Below, one piece after another: positions 14,768 through 20,021 of a stretch of DNA of 20,021 bases. Position numbers and translations under genes: made by a program. The first letter of the stretch is position 1. Every line of letters begins with the position of its first letter. The notes under the pieces are model-generated. The model had not been told where the DNA came from and made no database searches. It saw only the letters and a program-made list of their open reading frames with translations. The stretch covers positions 1 through 20,021 of the forward strand of contig CAMLOR010000040.1 in the NCBI GenBank assembly GCA_946481615.1, in the 5' to 3' direction. This DNA is from an uncultured Aquimonas sp. GTDB taxonomy: Bacteria > Pseudomonadota > Gammaproteobacteria > Xanthomonadales > Xanthomonadaceae.

Positions 14768-15976
14768 TCAGGGCCCCGCTTCGGCGGGGCCTTTTTTCGT
14801 CGACCCTTTTTCAGGCGCAGGGGCCTTGCAGTAGTCGGCCCATGCCTGCATCAGTTCGCGCCGCTTGGCCAGCAGCTTGCCGCGCCGGTAGGCCGCCTCG
14901 GCGTCGTCGCGGATCGCGTGCCCGAGCGCCATCTCGGCCACCTCGTTCGGGAAGTGCGTCGTCTCCGCCGCCCAGTCCCGGAACGACGACCGAAAGCCAT
15001 GCACGGTCACGTGCCCGAAGCCCATCTTCTCGAGCAGCGCCAGCAGCGCGCCATCGGTCATCGCGCCCTTATGGCTGGCGAAGATCTCCGCGTGCTTGGT
15101 GCGCTTCACGCCGGCGAGGATCTCGAGCGCGCGATCGCTGAGTGGCACCACGTGCTCGCGGCCGCCCTTCGTGTGTTCGGCGGGCACCACCCAGCGATCG
15201 TCGCGGATCTCCGACCAGGCGGCCAGGCGCACCTCGGCCGTGCGCGCCGCGGTGAGGATGAGGAACTCGAGCGCGCGGGCCGACACGCTCGAGCGCTCGC
15301 GTAGCGTGGTCATGAATGCCGGCACGGCGGCATAGGGCAGGGCGGCGAAGTGGGTTTCCTTGCGCACCGCGCGCACCGGCGGCAGCAGCTTGTCGAGATG
15401 GCCCCGCCAGCGCGCCGGGTTCTCGCCGGTGCGATACCCCTTCACGGTGGCCCAGTCCAGGATGCGGCCGATGCGCTCGCGGATCCGGGTGGCCGTCTCG
15501 TTCTTCGTGGCCCAGATCGGCTGCAGCACGGCGAGCACGTCGTCGGTGGCCACCTGGGCGACGGGCAGCGCCCGCAGCGCGGCCGCGTGGTTGGTGAGCG
15601 ACGTCGACCACTGTGCGGCGTGCTTGGCGTTCTTCCAGCCGGCGCGGTGGTCGGCGATGTAGGTGTCGGCGCAGGCGCCGAAGGTGAGGCCGGTCTGCGC
15701 GGCCTGGGCGCGCTTGCGCGCGTCGATCGGGTCGACGCCGGCGACGAGCTGGCGGCGCGCCTGTAGCGCGGCCTGGCGCGCGTCGGCCAGGCTCACGACC
15801 GCGAGCGGCCCGAGGCCCATCTCGCGCGCGCGGCCCTGCCGCGTGTAGCGAAAGATCCACGACTTGGTGCCGCCGGCGGCGACCTGCAGGTAGAGGCCGT
15901 CGCCGTCGGGGTAGTAGCCGGGCGCCGACCGCGCCGCGATCGCGCGCGCGGTGAGCCGATTGACCAGCCGCGGCAT
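14768..15976 (-). CDS. int: Tyrosine-type integrase, P4 family
   Basis: A 402-residue protein. The N-terminal arm-binding domain (DUF4102 type) is at about residues 1-90 (DGDGLYLQVAAGGTKSWIFR, GLGPLAVVSLADAR). A core-binding SAM-like domain follows at 95-200, and the catalytic domain at 205-380. Catalytic residues can be read: Arg245 in LTAARTAEVR, Lys270 in HTKGG, His326 and Arg329 in HGFRS, His353 in LGHA and Tyr363 in AAYRRG. All are intact, so it should be active in site-specific integration and excision. The length is normal for the family. An internal GTAGGA precedes the ATG at 15976. The gene sits at the right end of the prophage beside the proposed attachment site. Its last residues (KKGPAEAGP) are encoded by the rha terminator. 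Confidence 0.95.
   Translation of the reverse strand: MPRLVNRLTARAIAARSAPGYYPDGDGLYLQVAAGGTKSWIFRYTRQGRAREMGLGPLAVVSLADARQAALQARRQLVAGVDPIDARKRAQAAQTGLTFGACADTYIADHRAGWKNAKHAAQWSTSLTNHAAALRALPVAQVATDDVLAVLQPIWATKNETATRIRERIGRILDWATVKGYRTGENPARWRGHLDKLLPPVRAVRKETHFAALPYAAVPAFMTTLRERSSVSARALEFLILTAARTAEVRLAAWSEIRDDRWVVPAEHTKGGREHVVPLSDRALEILAGVKRTKHAEIFASHKGAMTDGALLALLEKMGFGHVTVHGFRSSFRDWAAETTHFPNEVAEMALGHAIRDDAEAAYRRGKLLAKRRELMQAWADYCKAPAPEKGSTKKGPAEAGP
14772..14797 (+). terminator. Intrinsic terminator of rha, inside the integrase 3' end
   Basis: GGCCCCGC-TTCG-GCGGGGCC forms a perfect eight-base stem with a stable tetraloop and is followed directly by TTTTTT. It begins eight bases after the rha stop. 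The whole element lies inside the last codons of the convergent integrase gene. Confidence 0.9.
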
Positions 15977-15982
15977 GCCGTC

Positions 15983-16006
15983 CTACCCCCGTCTCTACCC
16001 CCGTTT
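15983..16006. repeat. Tandem 12-base repeat before the integrase gene
   Basis: CTACCCCCGTCT is followed immediately by CTACCCCCGTTT, two units with 11 of 12 bases identical and one helical turn apart. They lie 7-30 bases upstream of the integrase ATG and overlap its probable leader. Their place next to int and the attachment site makes arm-type integrase binding sites, or autoregulation of int, a reasonable guess. Confidence 0.45.
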
Positions 16007-16122
16007 GGGCAGGCGGATCATAGCGGACGGCAGCGGAGCGGGGTGGATGGCCTCTTGAGGCGGGACGCGGGTTTGCGCCACAATGGCGGAACGGAGCGGC
16101 ACGAGGCGGACCCGTCTGGGAG

Positions 16123-16138
16123 CCCTCTCACTCCGCCA
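16123..16138 (+). other. Candidate right attachment site (tRNA 3' end remnant)
   Basis: CCCTCTCACTCCGCCA reads as the 3' half of a T-stem, a seven-base acceptor strand (TCACTCC), discriminator G and CCA, as in class II tRNA-Ser genes. No tRNA body precedes it, so it looks like the leftover 3' fragment that P4-type integration produces at the far end of a prophage. It lies between int and the first host promoter. The matching intact tRNA would be at the left prophage end, outside the window. Confidence 0.55.
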
Positions 16139-16148
16139 CCGAAGAAAA

Positions 16149-16186
16149 GTCAATATATTGACGAGCTTCCGTGGCGTCCGCATAAT
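16149..16186 (+). promoter_or_regulatory. Sigma70-type promoter of tRNA-Arg
   Basis: TTGACG (16158-16163), a 17-base spacer and CATAAT (16181-16186) form a near-consensus promoter ending 11 bases before the tRNA. A perfect 14-base AT-rich palindrome, GTCAATATATTGAC (16149-16162), overlaps the -35 element. Confidence 0.85.
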
Positions 16187-16197
16187 TCCGCTTCTTC

Positions 16198-16274
16198 GCG
16201 CCCGTAGCTCAGTTGGATAGAGCACCAGGCTACGAACTTGGGGGTCGGGAGTTCGAATCTCTCCGGGCGCGCCA
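16198..16274 (+). tRNA. tRNA-Arg(ACG)
   Basis: The 77-base cloverleaf is complete. The seven-base acceptor pairs GCGCCCG with CGGGCGC. The D-stem is GCTC/GAGC, and the anticodon stem CCAGG/CTTGG has one G-U pair. The loop CTACGAA carries anticodon ACG, the variable loop has five bases, the T-stem is GGGAG/CTCTC around TTCGAAT, and CCA is encoded. The anticodon A34 would be modified to inosine to read CGU, CGC and CGA. The gene is transcribed alone from its own promoter and followed by a strong terminator. It is intact and lies to the right of the prophage, so it is not itself split by the integration. Confidence 0.97.
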
Positions 16275-16288
16275 TACGAAGAATACGC

Positions 16289-16328
16289 AACGGGCCGGTC
16301 GTTCACGCGACCGGCCCGTTTCGTTTCG
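16289..16328 (+). terminator. Intrinsic terminator of tRNA-Arg
   Basis: ACGGGCCGGTCG (16290-16301) and CGACCGGCCCGT (16308-16319) form a perfect 12-base stem around TTCACG, followed by TTCGTTTCG. The strong GC stem 15 bases after the tRNA ends the transcript. Confidence 0.85.
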
Positions 16329-16422
16329 CGGGCCTGAAATCCGGTGCGGCCAGCGCTCTGGATGATCCCTGGCGCGTGCCCGCTTCGTACGTGGACTCGA
16401 ACCCACGCACGAGGACACCGCC

Positions 16423-19047
16423 ATGCTCCGGAAGATATTGCTCGCGACCGCGCTTTCGCCTGCGCTCGGTGCGGCCGCCGCCAACATCGACGGCACGATC
16501 GACACGGGCTACGGCGGCACGGCGGGCCGCTCCTCGATCGGTTTCCTCGAATCCGATCGGCCGGCGCTGCGCGGCATCGCGCGCTCGCCGTTCGCGCGCT
16601 ACTGGCTCGTCGCCGACGATCCGGTCGACGTCGGCGCGATCTATGTGTCGCGGCTGATGCTCGACGGCACGCCGGATGTCGCCTTCGGCGATGCGAACGG
16701 GCGGCGCCGCACGCCGGTGCCGGGCGGTCTCGGGCCGGGCCTGCCGGCGATCTCGATCGAAGGCAATCTGGTGCAGGCCGACGGCAAGCCGCTCGCCTTC
16801 GGCGGACTGACGCCGCGCGATGGCGTGGCCGGCGCGTTCCCCGGCCTGCTATGCCGGCTCGCCGCGGCCGGCAATTTCGACGTGTCGTTCGGCACCGGCG
16901 GCTGCCGTCCGCTGCGCACCTTTTTGTCGAACGACGAGATCTGCCGCGTCACCGACGCGGAGGAAGCGAACGACGGCAGCTTCGTGGCGATCGGCAACTG
17001 CGCCGGCGCGACGTTGCCGACGCGCCCCTTCATTGCTCGCGTCACCGCCGCCGGCATCCTCGACCAGGAATTCGGCGCCGGCGTCGGCCTCGTCACGCCG
17101 CTGTTGCCGGGCGTCGAGGCGGCCGGACAGTACTTCGATGCGGTCTCGTTGCGACCCGACGGCACCATCGTCGTGCTCGCGCAGGTCGATTCGGGCACGC
17201 AGCGCGATATCGCCGTGGCGCAGTTCGACGGCGGCGGCTCGATCGATCCGGGCTTCGGTGACGATGGCGTCATCGGTTTCGGCGGCACGAACGACGACCG
17301 CCCGGTCGATATCGATCTGCGCGCCGACGGCGGCATCGTCGTGCTGGGCCAGGCCGTCGTCGCCGATCCGTATCGTGCGACCGCGATGCTGATGCAGCTC
17401 ACCGCAAGCGGCGAGCCCGACACGATCCGCTTCGACGATCTCGACGGCAGGCTCGGCGCGCTCTCGGTCTTGCGCGACGTCGAGTACGACGTGGACGGCA
17501 AGATCGTCCTGGGCGGATCGATCGAGGCGCCGGCTGCGCAGCCGCCGACGGCCGGCACGGATTTCTGGGTCGCGTTCGCAGGCTCGGTGCCGCCGCAGTA
17601 TCCGCACCGCGTCATGATCTCGGCCGAAACGCGCACGTCGGGCGTGCTCGAAGCTCCCGAAGCGGACCTCGTGCTGCCGTTCGAAGTGGTGCCGGGGCGC
17701 ATCACGCAGCTCACGCTGCCGGTGAACCTCGGGCTGGAACTCGACGAAACGGGCGAATCGTTCGCGAAGAAAGGTGTCCACCTCCGCGCACGCGATCCGA
17801 TCGCCGTGCAGATCCAAACCGGCCGCTCGTTCACGCTCGACACCACCGCCGCATTGCCGACCGAAACGCTGGGCACCACGTACCGCGTGTTGAACTGGGA
17901 TTTCGGGTTGGGGCAGGGCTCCTTCTTCGCGATCGTCGCCACCGAGGACGACACCAGCGTGACGATCACGCCCAGCGTCACGCGTCACGGCCGCGTTGCC
18001 GGCGTGCCCTACGTCATCGCGCTCGACCGCGGCTCGACGTATCGCTTCAACGTCGCGGACGGCCTGGAAAACCTGGACACCTCCGGCACGCTGATCGAGT
18101 CGGACAAGCCCATCGCCGTCCACTCCGGCCATACCTGCGGCGCGGTGCCGACGGCGTCCACCGATTACTGCGATCTGCTGCTCGAACAGGAAACCCCGGT
18201 CGAGCGCTGGGGCACGGAATTCCTCTACGCGCGCTACGTCGGGCGCCAGAACGGCGACATCGTGCGCATGCTCGCGCACGAGGACGGCACCGTGGTGTCG
18301 ATCAACGGCGTGCCGTCGATCGAGCTCGCCGCCGGCGAGATCTTCGAGGCGACCTACACCGAGGCGCGCCGCATCACCTCGAACAAGCCGATCGACGTGC
18401 ATCAATATGCGGTTGGCTGCGATCTGGCCAATGCCGACGAACAGGATTGCCCGGGCGATCCCAACATGCTCGAGCTCGTGCCGACCTCGCGCTGGCAGCA
18501 TCGCTGGGTCGTGAACGCGCCGGTCGATCTGCAGTTCGAGCCCACGCATTACGTCCAGGTGATCGCGCCGCAGTCGGCGACGGCTTCGGTGCGCATCGAC
18601 GGCGCGGTAGTGCCGGCGAACGCGTGGGCGCCGGTCGGCAACGCCGGCCATGCGCGCGCGGCCGTCACCGTGCTTTCCGGCCAGCACCTCGTGACCGCAG
18701 CTGCGCCGATCGTGGCGTACGGCCACAGCGTCGGCGAAGGCGAGAGCTACGCGCACGCCGGATCGAGCGCGCCGGGCGGCGCCGGGCTCGACACCGACGA
18801 CGTGCTGATGCGGCTGTTGCAGGGCAGTTCGCGCGATCCGCGCTTCGGCGTCGACGGCATCGCCGTTGTCGACCACGCGCCGGGTTTCGAAACGGCGACC
18901 CGCAGCGCCGATCGCATGGCCAATTTCGTGGTCGGTTCCGATGCGATCACGGTGGGCACCGCGTCGCTCAACCGCAGCAGCGGGCAATCGCTCTTGGTAA
19001 GCTACCGCGTGATCGCCGCCGAACTTTTCCACGACTCGTTCGAATGA
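16423..19047 (+). CDS. Secreted protein: IgGFc-binding-like domain inserted in delta-60 repeats
   Basis: An 874-residue protein with a Sec signal peptide (MLRKILLATALSPALGAAAA, cleavage expected near residue 20) and a GAGG ribosome binding site eight bases before the ATG. Residues about 22-370 are delta-60 (beta-propeller) repeats, with landmarks such as GSIDPGFGDDGVIGFGG, LRPDGTIVVLAQ and LRADGGIVVLGQ. Residues about 375-785 match the IgGFc-binding N-terminal domain (GTDFWVAF, SDKPIAVHSGHTCGAVP, YCDLLLEQETPVERWGTEF, ITSNKPIDVHQYAVGC). After it the repeat pattern resumes (about 792-865, SSRDPRFGVDGIAVVDHAP, then AITVGTAS). The protein ends ELFHDSFE, a tail like the DGFE endings I associate with secreted proteins of Rhodanobacteraceae. 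It is probably exported and surface-associated or adhesive. The ligand is unknown. Confidence 0.85.
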   Translation: MLRKILLATALSPALGAAAANIDGTIDTGYGGTAGRSSIGFLESDRPALRGIARSPFARYWLVADDPVDVGAIYVSRLMLDGTPDVAFGDANGRRRTPVPGGLGPGLPAISIEGNLVQADGKPLAFGGLTPRDGVAGAFPGLLCRLAAAGNFDVSFGTGGCRPLRTFLSNDEICRVTDAEEANDGSFVAIGNCAGATLPTRPFIARVTAAGILDQEFGAGVGLVTPLLPGVEAAGQYFDAVSLRPDGTIVVLAQVDSGTQRDIAVAQFDGGGSIDPGFGDDGVIGFGGTNDDRPVDIDLRADGGIVVLGQAVVADPYRATAMLMQLTASGEPDTIRFDDLDGRLGALSVLRDVEYDVDGKIVLGGSIEAPAAQPPTAGTDFWVAFAGSVPPQYPHRVMISAETRTSGVLEAPEADLVLPFEVVPGRITQLTLPVNLGLELDETGESFAKKGVHLRARDPIAVQIQTGRSFTLDTTAALPTETLGTTYRVLNWDFGLGQGSFFAIVATEDDTSVTITPSVTRHGRVAGVPYVIALDRGSTYRFNVADGLENLDTSGTLIESDKPIAVHSGHTCGAVPTASTDYCDLLLEQETPVERWGTEFLYARYVGRQNGDIVRMLAHEDGTVVSINGVPSIELAAGEIFEATYTEARRITSNKPIDVHQYAVGCDLANADEQDCPGDPNMLELVPTSRWQHRWVVNAPVDLQFEPTHYVQVIAPQSATASVRIDGAVVPANAWAPVGNAGHARAAVTVLSGQHLVTAAAPIVAYGHSVGEGESYAHAGSSAPGGAGLDTDDVLMRLLQGSSRDPRFGVDGIAVVDHAPGFETATRSADRMANFVVGSDAITVGTASLNRSSGQSLLVSYRVIAAELFHDSFE

Positions 19048-19123
19048 GCGTCGCCGCGCTGCGTGCGTCCAGGCAAGGCTGCACGCAGCGCACCTGATCC
19101 CGATCACTCGCGGGGAGTCCTCG

Positions 19124-19735
19124 ATGAAACATCGCTGCCGGCTGCGGTCGGTCCTGTTGATCGCTTTCGCCGCGTCGGCTGCGGTACACGGCGGGGAGCC
19201 GATCGAGGCCGTGCTGGCGCACCCGCCGGTGGATGCGATGTACGCCTGCTCGGAACATTTCGCCGGCCAGTTCAAACATCCCGGCGATGCGTTGGGCGCG
19301 GACTGCGTGGTGCAGAAGCTGGTCGACGTGGATGGCCGCCTGTTCTCGCGCGCGCATGCGGGCGACGGCGCGCGCAACGAAGACTGGTACGGCTGGAACG
19401 AGCCGCTGCTCTCGCCTTGCGACTGCGAAGTGAAGAAGCTGCATGAGAACCCCGTTGTCAACCAGCCGGGCATTCTGGGCAAGCCGCCGGCTTCCCATCT
19501 GGTGCTGGTGGCGGATGACGGCACGCACTTCCTGTTGGCGCACATCCAGGCGCCCTTGGTGAAGCCGGGCGATCGCGTGTCCGCCGGCCAGCCCGTCGCG
19601 CGCATCGGCAACAACGGTTACGGGCGCACGCCGCATCTGCACATCGGTGCATGGCGCGATTCGACGCCGCTGCAGATCCGATGGGACCAGACGCGCATGC
19701 GCTTGCCGCCGGAGTTTCGCGCAGCGGGGAAGTGA
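19124..19735 (+). CDS. Secreted M23-type metallopeptidase homologue
   Basis: A 203-residue protein with a signal peptide (about residues 1-23: basic MKHRCRLR, then LLIAFAASAA). Residues about 90-176 form a LytM/M23 domain, with a HLVLVADDGTHFLLAHIQ strand pair, VKPGDRVSAGQPVARIGNNG, and the HxH motif at 171-173 in GRTPHLHIGAW. His140 corresponds to the conserved AH of the family. The canonical first zinc motif (HxxxD) is not seen; the region instead reads RAHAGDGARNEDWYGWNEP. This resembles a subfamily with an NEDYY-type segment, or the enzyme may be inactive. M23 enzymes cut peptidoglycan cross-bridges or act as regulators of amidases in the periplasm. A GGGGAG sequence precedes the ATG. It is co-directional with the large secreted protein after a 76-base gap and may share its transcript. 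Confidence 0.82.
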   Translation: MKHRCRLRSVLLIAFAASAAVHGGEPIEAVLAHPPVDAMYACSEHFAGQFKHPGDALGADCVVQKLVDVDGRLFSRAHAGDGARNEDWYGWNEPLLSPCDCEVKKLHENPVVNQPGILGKPPASHLVLVADDGTHFLLAHIQAPLVKPGDRVSAGQPVARIGNNGYGRTPHLHIGAWRDSTPLQIRWDQTRMRLPPEFRAAGK

Positions 19736-19762
19736 CGCGCGCCGCAGGTCAGGCGGCGCGCG
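19736..19762. terminator. Shared hairpin between convergent genes
   Basis: CGCGCGCCGC (19736-19745) and GCGGCGCGCG (19753-19762) form a perfect ten-base stem around AGGTCAG. It starts immediately after the M23 gene stop and overlaps the last codons of the convergent HxlR-family gene. There is no T-tract, so termination strength is uncertain. Confidence 0.45.
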
Positions 19763-20021
19763 CCGGCTTGCGTTTGTTGTTGCCCGCGACCTTCAGTTTC
19801 ATCCCGACCGCGACGATGGCCTGGATCGCCGGCACCAGCTCCGTGCCGAGGTTCGTGAGTGCGTATTCGGCCGAGGGCGGCGAGGAATCGAGCAGGCGGC
19901 GCACGACCACGCCTTTTTCTTCCAGCTCGCGCAGGCGTGCGCTCAGCACGCGCGCGGAGATCTTCGGGATGTCGTGGCGCAGTTCGCCGAAGCGGCGCGG
20001 GCCGGCGCTCAGATACCAGAT
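19749..20021 (-). CDS. HxlR family transcriptional regulator (partial, 5' end outside)
   Basis: The last 90 residues of a minus-strand gene that runs off the right edge. The readable part has the HxlR winged-helix signature: WYLSAGPRRFGELRHDIP, ISARVLSARLRELEEKGVV, RRLLDSSPPSAEYALTNLG, then a dimerisation helix (PAIQAIVAVG) and a basic tail NNKRKPARAA. HxlR proteins are small DNA-binding regulators, often sensing redox or electrophilic stress and controlling a divergent neighbour. That neighbour, the start codon and any N-terminal Cys lie outside the window. The gene converges with the M23 gene with a 13-base gap, so the two are probably unrelated in control. The internal GTG at 19949 is not the start, because the conserved domain continues upstream of it. 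Confidence 0.9.
   Translation of the reverse strand: MWYLSAGPRRFGELRHDIPKISARVLSARLRELEEKGVVVRRLLDSSPPSAEYALTNLGTELVPAIQAIVAVGMKLKVAGNNKRKPARAA

Noticed and set aside
16198..16274. tRNA-Arg as the integration target of this prophage
   Set aside because: The tRNA is intact with its own promoter on the prophage side and host genes after its 3' end. An element inserted at its 3' end would lie to its right, not to its left.
15995..16306. Minus-strand frame containing GEIRTPDPQVRSLVLYPTEL
   Set aside because: This string is the well-known false translation of the antisense strand of a tRNA gene, here tRNA-Arg. The overlapping frame at 16230-16505 with ARRDSNSRPPSS is rejected for the same reason.
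16849..19614. A 921-residue minus-strand frame opposite the secreted proteins
   Set aside because: Antisense shadow caused by high third-position GC. It is Arg/His-rich, has no domain pattern, and spans two well-supported plus-strand genes.
1..20021. CRISPR array or insertion sequence
   Set aside because: No regularly spaced repeats and no transposase-like protein or terminal inverted repeats were seen anywhere in the window.

Overview
The window is GC-rich DNA from a gammaproteobacterium. It is most likely a member of the Xanthomonadales (Rhodanobacteraceae or Lysobacteraceae type). This lineage call is an inference from the very high third-position GC, the style of the secreted proteins and a C-terminal DSFE tail on one of them. 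About four fifths of the window (1 to about 16140) is the right-hand part of a prophage, and the rest is host chromosome.

Positions 1-11790 hold a tight, co-directional late operon for the tail. In order it encodes a Z-like minor tail protein, a 1243-residue tape measure protein, a small Dit-position protein, a 1203-residue structural protein, a tail fibre with two phage fibre repeats, a hub-like tail protein with an unusual repeated N-terminus, a 75-residue protein and a 47-residue protein. Genes overlap or sit 3-4 bases apart, and several reuse a GAGGTGT string at the end of one gene as the ribosome binding site of the next. The layout, with a long tape measure and no contractile sheath or tube genes visible, suggests a siphovirus-like tail.

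Positions 11791-16140 are the accessory and integration end. A minus-strand pair encodes a phage-type SRAP (YedK/HMCES-like) protein with a coiled-coil insertion and a translationally coupled 155-residue protein of unknown function, possibly followed by a 51-residue ORF. A control region rich in inverted repeats (13500-14083) separates this pair from a plus-strand Rha-family regulator. A P4-type tyrosine integrase converges on rha, and the rha terminator lies inside the last codons of the integrase. No lysis genes, CI/Cro pair or excisionase are visible here. A 16-base match to the 3' end of a class II (Ser-like) tRNA at 16123-16138 is the best candidate for the right attachment site.

Positions 16149-20021 are chromosomal. 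They hold a complete tRNA-Arg(ACG) with its own sigma70-type promoter and terminator, a large secreted protein in which an IgGFc-binding-like domain is inserted into a delta-60/beta-propeller repeat array, a secreted M23-type metallopeptidase homologue with a non-canonical first zinc-ligand region, and the 3' part of an HxlR-family regulator running off the right edge.
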